12,588 nt of DNA from Tannerella sp. (GCA_031271245.1 JAISWC010000011.1:1-12588), one strand, 5' to 3'; positions 1-7,122 are shown, counted from the first letter of the stretch. Numbers and translations are program-made. Notes: generated by a model not told the origin, from the letters alone.

Positions 1-402
1 GTCCGCCAGCACTTCGCCGTTACAGTAAATCGGCGTCAGCCGCCTGGCCAGGGCCAGTTACCCATTTGTCTTCAGGTTGGCCGGCGTTTCGTGATAATAC
101 GGCCGTCTTTCGGAATGTCCCAGAATCACGTAAGTTGCTCCCGTAGAAGCGACCATTTCCGCGGAGACTTCGCCCGTGAAAGCGCCTGCCGCCCGGTCGG
201 CGGCATTTTGAGCTGCCACGCCGATTTTCCGGGTGTCAATGGCCGCGACAATGCTTGCCAGGTGCGTAAAAGGCGCTCCTATCACTACGTCGCAATTCGG
301 CGTCCTGTCTTTCAAAGCCTCATTCAATGCTTTTGCCAGGGCCAGTCCTTCCGGCAGGGTTGTATTCATTTTCCAGTTCCCCGCCACCATGTTTTTTCTC
401 AT
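1..402 (-). CDS. tpiA: Triosephosphate isomerase, N-terminal part, running off the left edge and interrupted by an in-frame stop
   Basis: Interconverts dihydroxyacetone phosphate and glyceraldehyde 3-phosphate in cytoplasmic glycolysis and gluconeogenesis. The start at 402 gives MRKNMVAGNWKMN, with the catalytic Lys at residue 11. The catalytic-loop motif GHSERR lies at 95-100 with His96. The catalytic Glu (about residue 165 in the family) is beyond the window. The frame hits TAA at 58-60 after 114 codons, yet the same frame resumes with family-like sequence (LALARRLTPIYCNGEVLAD) to the window edge. The stop replaces the KVNLALA-type segment expected there. Deleting the T in AAATGGG and adding a C before CTGG would restore KTKGNLALA, so two compensating indels, a substitution or a base-calling error could all explain it. 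The gene starts 12 bp after the DoxX-like gene and is the last visible gene of the minus-strand operon. Identity is near certain; whether it is functional is open. Confidence 0.9.
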
Positions 403-414
403 TGATAATCTTAT

Positions 415-1734
415 TTAGCTGTTTGTAAACCTGTTTTTTTTCTTGCGGGTTCTACGGTTCCGTAAAAAATCATAGACCCAAATCAGCAGCAAAGGTAATA
501 CAAAACCTGAAATAATCCGTAACCATCGCTCACCTTCCTGCCTGTTTCCTTTCGCAGGCATCACCGCCGTTTCTCCGGTATCACTTTCCGGCAAAGGCGT
601 TTCGCCCAGACAGGCGGTGATCGTTTCCGCCAGCCTGTTTTCGTTCGGAATGTCGTTGTGATGCCATTTGGCCAGAATCGTCCCCTCCTTTATCAGAATC
701 AGACCGGGACTGGAACGGATCATGGTTTTCAGTACCACGTCGTCGCCTGTCAGGAATGGATAGTCGGCGCCGGTATTTTTTTGCCACTCTTCGATTCCCT
801 CCGGAGATGAAGCCGTGACGCAATAGAACAGATAGCGCTTTTCGCGGGCAAAATCGTATACCAGGTTAATCGCCTCGATATGCTGGTCGCTGGCCTGTTC
901 CAGTGCGGGCGCCACCAGCAAAAAGAGCGGTTCGGACTGACTGAGTATCTTCATGCCGATATTTTCGCCTTCTTCATTATATAACTCAAAAGAAGAGATT
1001 TTCGGAATAAAGCCTTTCCGGATCTGTTTGCTGTCGACATACGTCCAAGTGGAATCATCCGCCGGCGCGTCTTCCAGCGCAAACTCCTTTTTGACGCCGT
1101 CTTTTTCATAAATGAAACGGTATTCGGCCTGCGGTGCGTCTTCGGGAATTTCCATCAGCCTGAAAATATTGTTGCCCACCTTGTAGGGTCGGAAATCAAG
1201 GATGGGTAAATGGTCATAGTTCCGGAAGCAAAAGGCGATGCAGAAAAAGAACGAAAACGGGACGATAAACCAGTAGGCTTTGTAGGAGTAAAACGGAGTC
1301 AAGCGCCGGCAGTAGATGTAAAGGAAAACCGTACAGGGCAGCAGGACCATGTTTTTATAAAATGTCTGCCAGTTGGTAATGATCAGCGCGTCGCCGAAAC
1401 ATCCGCAGTCGGACACCGGATTGAAAAGGGCCAGGTAAAGCGTCAGCGGCGTCATGAAACACATGACCAGCAGGGTGCAAAACGTGATTAATTTCCGGTA
1501 GACGCCCATCAGCAGGCAAAAACCCAGGGTAAATTCAAGGGCGGCCTGGCCGAAGGAGAGCATATCGTCTGTCCATAAGAAATAATCCAGCCCGAAAGAG
1601 GAAAGGTATTCCCTGATTTTAATGGAATTACCTATGGGGTCAATGGCTTTTACGAGGCCGGAAAAAACGAACACGGCGCCGACCAGCGCCCGCGAAAATT
1701 CCGCTGTTATTTTGATAATCGTCTCCTTTTTCAT
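415..1734 (-). CDS. DoxX/MauE-like membrane protein with thioredoxin-like domain (BT_3928 family)
   Basis: A 439-residue inner-membrane protein. Hydrophobic segments lie at about 14-30, 60-77, 82-104, 126-142 and 153-171, forming a DoxX/MauE-type bundle. A CGCFGD motif at 110-115 resembles the paired cysteines of MauE-like proteins. Residues of about 265-385 look like a thioredoxin-fold domain: a SSPGLILIKEG stretch at 341-351 fits the cis-Pro strand, but no CxxC is present near residues 271-284, where the active site would sit. A further membrane segment at about 405-422 is followed by a basic tail (NRRTRKKKNR). The start codon overlaps the DUF1599 stop in an ATGA arrangement, implying translational coupling, and GGTGAAGAG precedes it. 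The exact role is unknown; a part in envelope thiol or quinone redox chemistry is inferred from the fold only. Confidence 0.85.
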   Translation of the reverse strand: MKKETIIKITAEFSRALVGAVFVFSGLVKAIDPIGNSIKIREYLSSFGLDYFLWTDDMLSFGQAALEFTLGFCLLMGVYRKLITFCTLLVMCFMTPLTLYLALFNPVSDCGCFGDALIITNWQTFYKNMVLLPCTVFLYIYCRRLTPFYSYKAYWFIVPFSFFFCIAFCFRNYDHLPILDFRPYKVGNNIFRLMEIPEDAPQAEYRFIYEKDGVKKEFALEDAPADDSTWTYVDSKQIRKGFIPKISSFELYNEEGENIGMKILSQSEPLFLLVAPALEQASDQHIEAINLVYDFAREKRYLFYCVTASSPEGIEEWQKNTGADYPFLTGDDVVLKTMIRSSPGLILIKEGTILAKWHHNDIPNENRLAETITACLGETPLPESDTGETAVMPAKGNRQEGERWLRIISGFVLPLLLIWVYDFLRNRRTRKKKNRFTNS

Positions 1735-2279
1735 CGCTCTTCACCAAATTCAAGTTTAATCAGGCCAAACAGGGCGTAGTTGATCATGTCCATGTAATTG
1801 GCGTCAATGCCTTCGGAAACAAGCGTCTGCCCGTCATGATTTTCAATCTGTTTGACCCGGTGTATTTTTGTAAGAATCAAGTCGGTATACGAACTGATAC
1901 GCATGTTTCGCCAGGCTTCGTCGTAGTCATGGTTTTTGGCGAACATCAGATCTTCGGTTTGCGTGATATACCTGTCATACAGCGCCAGCGCTTCGTCGAC
2001 GGGCATGTCCGGCGCGTCCGTGCACGGCCCCAGCGCCAACTGAATCAGCCCGATCACGCCATAATTGACAATCGCCGCAAATTCCGGCTTGATGCCTTCT
2101 TCGATCCGGCTTTCCTTTTTCATTTCCAGACTGCGAATGCGATTGGCCTTGATAAACAGCTGGTCGGTAATGGAAGACGGTCGCATGATGCGCCACGAAG
2201 CGCCGTAGTCGTCCAGTTTCTTTCGGAAAATTTCCCGGCACCGGTGAATAACCTGTTCGAATTGCTTTTCTGTATCCAT
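1731..2279 (-). CDS. DUF1599 domain protein with two tandem copies of the domain
   Basis: A 182-residue soluble, mostly helical protein. It is built from two similar halves offset by 94-95 residues. YGASWRIMRPSSITDQ (25-40) pairs with YDEAWRNMRISSYTDL (119-134), ANRIRSLE (45-52) with IHRVKQIE (139-146), and NYGVIGLIQL (72-81) with NYALFGLIKL (167-176). These match the DUF1599 family, which I recall Pfam naming 'nucleotide modification associated domain 1'; no enzymatic activity can be read from the sequence. It lies between the M23 peptidase and the DoxX-like gene, overlapping the latter by 4 bp, as in related Bacteroidales. No strong Shine-Dalgarno precedes the ATG; an AT-rich leader with three 8-bp repeats does. 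The name is solid and the function unknown. Confidence 0.85.
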   Translation of the reverse strand: MDTEKQFEQVIHRCREIFRKKLDDYGASWRIMRPSSITDQLFIKANRIRSLEMKKESRIEEGIKPEFAAIVNYGVIGLIQLALGPCTDAPDMPVDEALALYDRYITQTEDLMFAKNHDYDEAWRNMRISSYTDLILTKIHRVKQIENHDGQTLVSEGIDANYMDMINYALFGLIKLEFGEER

Positions 2280-2289
2280 AAGAGATTAA

Positions 2290-2313
2290 ATTCAAAAATT
2301 CAAGGATTCAAAA
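2290..2313. repeat. Three tandem 8-bp repeats just upstream of the DUF1599 start
   Basis: On the plus strand ATTCAAAA, ATTCAAGG and ATTCAAAA follow each other exactly, then a partial unit (tgATTC). In the mRNA sense this is a TTGAAT-type run 11-34 nt before the ATG at 2279. It sits in the 68-bp gap between the M23 and DUF1599 genes. The repeats may be chance AT-rich sequence or may affect leader spacing. Confidence 0.6.
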
Positions 2314-2347
2314 TGATTCCGAACGCATAAACATATATATTATATCA

Positions 2348-3859
2348 TCAGGAACAGCGCAGCGGACGTCCGATTTGCAGTACCGTTGTTTTGGTAATAT
2401 GGTTCATTTCGCACAACTCGTCAACGCTTACACCGTGTCTTTTCGCGATGGCGCCCAGCGTGTCGCCTTTTTGCACCCGGTAGTATACCGTCGCGGCACC
2501 ATTTTTTGCCGGCGGAGTATTGGGCTGTACCTTCCGGACTTCCGTTTCGGGAGCGGGACTGACTGTCGGGGATTCCGGAAGTTGGCTGGCCGGTGCGGCG
2601 GCTGAAGTCTTTTCTTCCGCTTTGTCCGTTTCCGTGCCGGATACCTGTTTTTTAGCCGGTTTAACTGCCCGGTAACAGATTTCCTGGCCGATATGCAGGG
2701 CGTCCGTAGACAGGATGCCGTTCAGGCGACACAAGGCCTCGACCGTTGTTCCGTACTGGCGGGCAATGGAATTGAGCGTTTCCTTTTCCTGTACCTTGTG
2801 ATAAAATGCTACCGGCTGGTCGGGTGCTTTCTTCACCTCGGTCTTTGCAGGAGCAACGACTTCGTCGGCTTTCTGTTCCTTCCCGGTCGTTTTGGGAGCC
2901 GCGGCCGTTCCGCAACGAATTGACTGGCCGATACGCAGTTTGGAAGTACTCGAAATGCCGTTCAAACGGCACAACTCAGCCACGCTTGTACGGTACATCA
3001 GGGCAATTTTGCTCAGCGTCTCACCCTGTTTGACACGGTGATAGACAATCCGTTCGGAGGTAGAGGTATAGACATTGCCGCTTTTGGCTTTGCTTTTCCG
3101 GAACACGTAACTGTCGTTGTGAGGCGTTCCGCTTTCAAAGTCAATCAAGTCGCTCGGGTCAAGCGCCTGCCCCAAAAAACGGATTTCGAAATGCAGATGG
3201 GAACCGGTGGAACGGCCTGTATTTCCGCCCAGCGCAATCGGCTGACCGGCTTTGACAATGTCGTTCTCGGAGACCAGGTATCTGGACAGGTGGCCGTAAA
3301 CGGTTTCCAAACCGTTCGGATGACGAATAACCAGATAATTCCCGTAACCGCGACGTTCATAACTTTTGATGCGTACTTTCCCGCTGAATGCAGCGCAGAT
3401 GGTGTCGCCCACCTGTACTTTCAGGTCAATCCCGTGGTGTATCCGGCGGCGACGAAGGCCATATCTGGACGTCACCTTCAGTTCGTTGGTGACCGGAAAC
3501 ACAAAGGTAGAGCAATCTATCGCAAATGTGTCCGGAAAGGCAATATCCCTGCTGCGAAACGGGTTTACCCAACTGGTGTCCCACGAGCCGTACAGTTCAT
3601 CGGCCGGAAAACGGAGCGCTTCTGCCTCAAGCAATTCGTCGCGCGAGACGTAATCCATGGCCGCCAATTCCGCACCGAACCGCTCTTTCTTAATATCTAT
3701 CCGGTCAGCCATCAATTCGGATATCTGACGGTCCATCAGTTGATTGTGCAGAGAATCCGTCGGCGGCGCGACATCCTTTCTTTTCAAAGGTTCTTTCCCT
3801 TGCATTCCCACAACTGTTAATGTTACCCCACAAAGAATAGACAGTATTCTTACTTTCAT
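2348..3859 (-). CDS. Secreted M23 (LytM-type) peptidoglycan endopeptidase with three LysM domains
   Basis: A predicted zinc endopeptidase cutting peptidoglycan cross-links in the periplasm. The start at 3859 gives 503 residues, beginning with a signal peptide (MKVRILSILCGVTLTVVGMQ, 1-20); an upstream in-frame ATG at 3901 would add 14 polar residues before it. A purine-rich AGAAAGACGAGAT before 3859 supports the shorter form. The M23 domain spans about 120-240 and keeps every metal or catalytic residue: HxxxD as H141 and D145, H190 in YGHLS, and HLH at 221-223. LysM domains follow at about 272-316, 352-396 and 458-502, joined by Lys/Ala/Pro/Glu-rich linkers at about 317-350 and 397-455. LysM modules bind GlcNAc in glycan chains, so the protein is probably tethered to the wall. 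It is the first gene of the minus-strand operon. Three C-terminal LysM copies and intact chemistry make the call firm; the exact bond cut is not known. Confidence 0.93.
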   Translation of the reverse strand: MKVRILSILCGVTLTVVGMQGKEPLKRKDVAPPTDSLHNQLMDRQISELMADRIDIKKERFGAELAAMDYVSRDELLEAEALRFPADELYGSWDTSWVNPFRSRDIAFPDTFAIDCSTFVFPVTNELKVTSRYGLRRRRIHHGIDLKVQVGDTICAAFSGKVRIKSYERRGYGNYLVIRHPNGLETVYGHLSRYLVSENDIVKAGQPIALGGNTGRSTGSHLHFEIRFLGQALDPSDLIDFESGTPHNDSYVFRKSKAKSGNVYTSTSERIVYHRVKQGETLSKIALMYRTSVAELCRLNGISSTSKLRIGQSIRCGTAAAPKTTGKEQKADEVVAPAKTEVKKAPDQPVAFYHKVQEKETLNSIARQYGTTVEALCRLNGILSTDALHIGQEICYRAVKPAKKQVSGTETDKAEEKTSAAAPASQLPESPTVSPAPETEVRKVQPNTPPAKNGAATVYYRVQKGDTLGAIAKRHGVSVDELCEMNHITKTTVLQIGRPLRCS

Positions 3860-3932
3860 ATCTCGTCTTTCTGTTTTCAAGTTTATCCTTATAAAATACA
3901 TAAACCTTACAGTTCTACTTTCAAAAATCCAT

Positions 3933-3964
3933 CAAATATCCACATTTTCAACTTACCGGCCAAA
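3933..3964 (-). promoter_or_regulatory. Predicted Bacteroidota-type promoter of the M23-DUF1599-DoxX-tpiA operon
   Basis: Read on the minus strand, TTTG at 3964-3961 is followed after 20 bp by GATATTTG at 3940-3933, one mismatch from TAnnTTTG. Transcription would start near 3926, leaving a leader of about 65 nt before the ATG at 3859. Confidence 0.55.
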
Positions 3965-4177
3965 AAAAACAGCCTGAAAACCGTTTTGATGTTTTTTGAG
4001 AGGCACGTATGACAGTGAATAAGCCACTTTTTATCAGCCCATTAAACGAAAATATGTTTTACAACATATTTTCCTCATATCTTTGTTCGCTTATGACTAA
4101 CGGATGTTTTTCTTCACTCCGGATTGCAGCGAAGGCAGGTTTTTGTGCCTTTGTCCTGGATTTTTTTTGCTCTTCGT
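3965..4177. other. Divergent intergenic stretch between the operon promoter and the DUF6580 promoter
   Basis: AT-rich, with no gene I can support. It holds the 11-bp palindrome at 4048-4073 and a weak 6-bp hairpin (AAGGCA/TGCCTT, 4132-4151). A 68-codon open frame from 4009 has no promoter or plausible ribosome site and resembles nothing I recognise. Confidence 0.5.
4048..4073. repeat. Perfect 11-bp inverted repeat with 4-nt loop between divergent promoters
   Basis: GAAAATATGTT (4048-4058) and AACATATTTTC (4063-4073) are perfect reverse complements around TTAC. The repeat lies about 85 bp from the minus-strand promoter and about 105 bp from the plus-strand one. An operator for a dimeric regulator is possible; a terminator is less likely because the stem is almost all A/T and no long T-tract follows. 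Confidence 0.6.
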
Positions 4178-4207
4178 GTTGCAGATATAAATTTTTTACT
4201 ACCTTTG
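4178..4207 (+). promoter_or_regulatory. Predicted Bacteroidota-type promoter of the DUF6580 gene
   Basis: TACCTTTG at 4200-4207 matches the -7 consensus TAnnTTTG exactly. GTTG at 4178-4181, 18 bp upstream, is a one-mismatch -33 element. Transcription would start near 4214, giving a ~73-nt leader with no clear Shine-Dalgarno before the ATG at 4287. Confidence 0.6.
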
Positions 4208-4286
4208 CCCGGTGATGTCTCTTGCGTTCGTTCATGGAGAACAATTGACTGGATTGCATTAAGATGACTAATTAATAGATAAAAAA

Positions 4287-4853
4287 ATGGAGAATAAAAA
4301 AGTAAATTTGCGATTTGGCATTATTGGTGTGGTTATTCTGCTGGCTGCTGCCAGCCGGCTTATTCCACATCCGGCTGGGTTTGCACCTATTGCCGGCATG
4401 GCGCTTTTCGGCGCCGCTTATTACAGTAAGCGTTACTGGGCGTATATCCTTCCGATTGCGGCCATGATGCTGAGCGATATTGTATTAAACACGTGGGTAT
4501 ACAGCGCATACATGGATGGGCACATGCTCTGGTGGTCCCTGTATACGTATGGGGCATTGGCGCTGATTGTGCTGATGGGTACATTCACGCTGAAGAAAGT
4601 GCGCGTGCTGAACATGGCCGGTTCGGCCGTGGGAGCCTCGGTGATCTTTTATCTGGTTTCCAATTTTGGCACGTGGATATCGTCGGGCATGTATCTGCAC
4701 ACATGGGAAGGTCTGGGAACCTGTTATGTAGCAGCGTTGCCGTTTTTCCGCAACGGACTCGCCGGCGATTTGCTGTACACGGGCGTACTGTTCGGCGCGT
4801 TTGAGTTGCTGATGTACTCATTCCCGTCGCTCAAAGTGCAAAAAGCGGTGTGA
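4287..4853 (+). CDS. DUF6580 family putative membrane transport protein
   Basis: A 188-residue integral membrane protein with about six hydrophobic segments (10-24, 31-46, 50-69, 81-100, 108-128, 160-179). The first loop carries SRLIPHPAGFAPIAGMALFG (23-42), the hallmark of the DUF6580 family, and FFRNGLAGDLLYTGVLFG (153-170) is the conserved C-terminal stretch. Family members look like the substrate-binding S components of ECF transporters, but no substrate is established to my knowledge and none is suggested by the neighbours. It is a single-gene transcription unit with its own promoter (4178-4207) and terminator (4878-4917). The start is the first in-frame ATG after the predicted transcript start. 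The leader reads AATAGATAAAAAA with no strong ribosome site. Family call confident, function unknown. Confidence 0.85.
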   Translation: MENKKVNLRFGIIGVVILLAAASRLIPHPAGFAPIAGMALFGAAYYSKRYWAYILPIAAMMLSDIVLNTWVYSAYMDGHMLWWSLYTYGALALIVLMGTFTLKKVRVLNMAGSAVGASVIFYLVSNFGTWISSGMYLHTWEGLGTCYVAALPFFRNGLAGDLLYTGVLFGAFELLMYSFPSLKVQKAV

Positions 4854-4877
4854 GACTGTACTCAATCATTGCTGTTT

Positions 4878-4917
4878 CCCGGTAAGGACGGAACCGTCTT
4901 TACCGGGATTTTTTTTT
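4878..4917 (+). terminator. Strong rho-independent terminator after the DUF6580 gene
   Basis: CCCGGTAAGGACGG (4878-4891) pairs with CCGTCTTTACCGGG (4894-4907) with one G-T wobble, leaving a tight GAAC loop. Nine T residues follow at 4909-4917. It lies 24 bp after the stop codon. Confidence 0.93.
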
Positions 4918-5271
4918 GCATCCGAACAGAAGAACGCTAATATCCCGGTAATCCCGCCGGTCACCACCGATCAGTGTCAACTCACAGTAGACTGTCAAAC
5001 AATGAATCATCAGTCGGATTCGGATATAGCAGTTGCGATGGCCGACCGTCTGACATCGGCATTTAACCCACATTGCATCCTATGAACGATTAATCCCAAA
5101 ATATCCATTAAGGGATTAAAAATAAATGACTTATAACAATAGACGACACGGTAGCAGACCAAAAAATCTCTGACAGGACTTTTTCATGGTTATACGTTAT
5201 TTATTTCGTATTCCTAAGAGAGTACATTCAAACAAAATGGTCGCACCTAATGTTCCGTCAGATGAAACCAT
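4918..5271. other. Gene-free stretch upstream of nadB
   Basis: No convincing coding frame, tRNA or promoter consensus is visible. Apart from the 8-bp inverted repeat at 5090-5119, only weak 5-bp hairpins (for example GCCGA/TCGGC at 5041-5060) were seen. It is more A/T-rich towards its right end than the flanking genes. Confidence 0.5.
5090..5119. repeat. 8-bp perfect inverted repeat
   Basis: TTAATCCC (5090-5097) and GGGATTAA (5112-5119) with a 14-nt A/T-rich loop. Neither side carries a T-tract suited to termination. It is about 330 bp before nadB and its purpose is not evident. Confidence 0.5.
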
Positions 5272-5290
5272 TTGACATTAAAAATGTCAA
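5272..5290. promoter_or_regulatory. 19-bp palindrome upstream of nadB, possible operator
   Basis: TTGACATT (5272-5279), AAA, AATGTCAA (5283-5290): a perfect 8-bp dyad with a 3-bp centre, about 110 bp before the nadB -7 box. The geometry suits a dimeric repressor or activator site. No regulator is identified, and a link to NAD control is inference from position only. Confidence 0.45.
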
Positions 5291-5300
5291 GATGTCTCAA

Positions 5301-5356
5301 TCGCAGGGATGCAGGATGGTTGCGGAGTTTCCGCTTTCGTGTCGCAGGGGTGCAGG
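5301..5356. repeat. 15-bp direct repeat, 41-bp period
   Basis: TCGCAGGGATGCAGG (5301-5315) recurs as TCGCAGGGGTGCAGG (5342-5356), 14 of 15 identical. A small GCGGA/TCCGC hairpin (5322-5334) lies between the copies. The pair sits directly upstream of the nadB promoter. Confidence 0.55.
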
Positions 5357-5398
5357 CGGTTTTCGGAAGTCCCGGATACGCGGAAATGAAACAGTTTG

Positions 5399-5406
5399 TA
5401 TCTTTG
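5399..5406 (+). promoter_or_regulatory. Predicted -7 element of the nadB promoter
   Basis: TATCTTTG matches TAnnTTTG exactly. No TTTG is found 19-21 bp upstream, so the -33 half is weak. Transcription would start near 5413, with a very short leader containing AAGGA at 5417-5421, six bases before the nadB ATG. Confidence 0.55.
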
Positions 5407-5427
5407 CCACGGAAATAAGGATGAATC

Positions 5428-6996
5428 ATGACGTGGAAATATGATTTTTTAGTAATAGGTTCGGGGATTGCAGGGATGAGTTTTGCGCTCAAGGTCGCCG
5501 GCAAAGGCTCGGTGGCGCTGGTCTGCAAGTCCGGACTGGAAGAGGCAAATACGTATTTTGCCCAGGGCGGTGTCGCATCGGTAACCAACTTCATGGTCGA
5601 CAATTTCGACAAGCACATCGAAGACACGCTCGTCGCCGGCGATATGCTCGGCGACCGGGCGGCGGTGGAAAAGGTAGTACGCAACGCGCCGCAGCAAATC
5701 AGGGAACTGATTCGCTGGGGCGTCGATTTCGACAGGGACGAGCAGGGCAATTTCGACCTGCACCGCGAGGGCGGACATTCCGAACACCGGATTCTCCACC
5801 ACAAGGACAGTACCGGCGCCGAGATTCAGGACAGTCTTATCTGCGCCGTGAAGAAGCATCCGAATATCCGGGTTTATGAAAACCATTTCGCCATCGAAAT
5901 TCTGACCCAGCACCACCTCGGGGTCACCGTCACCCGTCAGACGCCCGGTATCCGCTGCTACGGAGCCTATGTGATGGATATGAAAACCGGCCGCATCGAC
6001 ACGTTCCTCTCCCGCATCACGCTGATGGCCACCGGTGGCACCGGCGCCGTGTATCAGACAACGACCAATCCGCTGGTGGCCACCGGCGACGGTATCGCCA
6101 TGGTCTACCGCGCCAAGGGAACGGTGAAGGACATGGAATTTATCCAGTTTCACCCCACGGCGCTCTACCACCCCGGCGACCGCCCTTCGTTCCTTATCAC
6201 CGAAGCCCTGCGCGGCTACGGCGCCGTACTGCGCACCCTGGACGGCAGGGAATTTATGCACAGATACGACAGGCGGCTTTCGCTGGCGCCGCGCGACATC
6301 GTGGCGCGGGCGATTGACAGCGAGATGAAAAACCGCGGCGACGACTTTGTCTACCTGGACGTCACCCACAAGGACGCGGAAGAAACGAAACGCCATTTCC
6401 CGAATATTTACCGCAAATGCCTGAGCCTGGGGATTGACCTGACGAAGGATTACATTCCCGTCGCGCCGGCTGCCCACTACCTCTGCGGGGGGATTCAGGT
6501 GGATCTGGATGCCCGGACGTCCATCGAACGCCTCTATGCGGCGGGCGAGTGTGCCTGTACGGGGCTGCACGGCGGCAACCGGCTGGCGTCCAATTCGCTG
6601 ATTGAGGCGGTGGTCTATGCCGACGCCGCAGCCGAACACAGTCTGCGCATGATCGGCTCAATCGGGTATCAGACCGACATCCCCGACTGGGACGACAAAG
6701 GTACGCGCTCGCCGGAGGAGATGGTGCTGATCACGCAAAGCATCCGGGAGGTGGGGCAAATCATGTCTACGTATGTCGGGATTGTACGTTCCGACCTGCG
6801 GCTGAAACGCGCCTGGGTGCGGCTCGACATCCTGTACGAAGAGACGGAAAGCCTCTTCAAGCGCTCGATTGCCTCGAAAGACATTTGTGAATTGCGCAAT
6901 ATAATTAATGTAGGGTATCTGATTACGCGGCAGGCTATCGAACGGAAAGAAAGCCGCGGACTGCACTATACGCTGGATTATCCTCCGAAAAAATAA
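5428..6996 (+). CDS. nadB: L-aspartate oxidase, first step of de novo NAD synthesis
   Basis: An FAD-dependent cytoplasmic enzyme oxidising L-aspartate to iminoaspartate, which quinolinate synthase NadA then uses. The 522 residues compare with about 540 in E. coli. FAD is bound by GSGIAG (11-16), and EANTYFAQGGVA (39-50) follows the usual flavin contact. By alignment to E. coli NadB, active-site residues appear intact: E114 in REGGHSEHR, H242 in QFHPT, R289 in LAPRDI, H350 in AAHYLCGG and R385 in GGNRLASNSL. The last is the NadB/SdhA C-terminal flavin motif. The succinate dehydrogenase alternative is unlikely because of the REGGHS signature and the gene's isolation. AAGGA six bases before 5428 selects this ATG over one at 5421, which is in a different frame. 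No nadA or nadC is adjacent, and no clear terminator follows. It has notably high G+C in third positions. Confidence 0.97.
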   Translation: MTWKYDFLVIGSGIAGMSFALKVAGKGSVALVCKSGLEEANTYFAQGGVASVTNFMVDNFDKHIEDTLVAGDMLGDRAAVEKVVRNAPQQIRELIRWGVDFDRDEQGNFDLHREGGHSEHRILHHKDSTGAEIQDSLICAVKKHPNIRVYENHFAIEILTQHHLGVTVTRQTPGIRCYGAYVMDMKTGRIDTFLSRITLMATGGTGAVYQTTTNPLVATGDGIAMVYRAKGTVKDMEFIQFHPTALYHPGDRPSFLITEALRGYGAVLRTLDGREFMHRYDRRLSLAPRDIVARAIDSEMKNRGDDFVYLDVTHKDAEETKRHFPNIYRKCLSLGIDLTKDYIPVAPAAHYLCGGIQVDLDARTSIERLYAAGECACTGLHGGNRLASNSLIEAVVYADAAAEHSLRMIGSIGYQTDIPDWDDKGTRSPEEMVLITQSIREVGQIMSTYVGIVRSDLRLKRAWVRLDILYEETESLFKRSIASKDICELRNIINVGYLITRQAIERKESRGLHYTLDYPPKK

Positions 6997-7038
6997 CGGA
7001 TGTATATGAATACGAAAGGTAAACGAGTAAAAGATTAT

Positions 7039-7122
7039 CCATGAAAAGATTCTCTCCACTACCCAACGTTTGGGCAGAGGCTTAAATCCGGCTGATTTGT
7101 CCGACCGCAGGGTGATTCCCAT
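7039..7122 (-). pseudogene. C-terminal remnant of an IS5-type DDE transposase
   Basis: The minus strand encodes, from 7122, MGITLRSDKSAGFKPLPKRW followed by VVERIFSW. This is the well-known C-terminal block of IS5-family transposases (RSD..GF.xLPKRWVVERTFxW), including the final catalytic Glu in VVER. In the same frame TGA occurs at 7126-7128, just upstream of the ATG. Similarity stops after the Trp at 7041-7039, where a typical protein continues with RRLSKDYE. No other part of a transposase is visible nearby. It is a 28-codon scrap lying between nadB and the inverted-repeat unit, marking an old insertion. The call rests on motif memory, not a search. Confidence 0.6.

Noticed and set aside
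3038..3820. 260-codon plus-strand frame opposite the M23 peptidase
   Set aside because: Antisense shadow; the minus strand encodes intact M23 and LysM motifs.
4123..4134. 12-bp match (ATTGCAGCGAAG) to the 21-bp repeat at 7392-7403
   Set aside because: Several 12-bp matches are expected by chance within 12.6 kb, and no periodicity surrounds this copy.
4009..4215. 68-codon open frame before the DUF6580 gene
   Set aside because: It overlaps the predicted DUF6580 promoter, includes A/T-rich palindromic sequence, has no promoter or ribosome site of its own, and its composition looks like translated intergenic DNA.
4264..4275. Short upstream open frame (ATG ACT AAT TAA) in the DUF6580 leader
   Set aside because: Three codons in A/T-rich sequence are expected by chance and no ribosome site precedes it.
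5250..5444. 64-codon frame overlapping the nadB start
   Set aside because: It runs through the palindrome, the direct repeat and the promoter, and out of frame into nadB; no recognisable product.
5449..6639. 396-codon minus-strand frame opposite nadB
   Set aside because: It is an antisense shadow of a high-G+C gene whose plus-strand product is unmistakable.
7043..7084. 14-codon plus-strand frame with a hairpin (CCCAA/TTGGG) resembling an attenuator or terminator
   Set aside because: The inverted symmetry is explained by minus-strand codons for the transposase PKRWV motif, and no T-tract follows.
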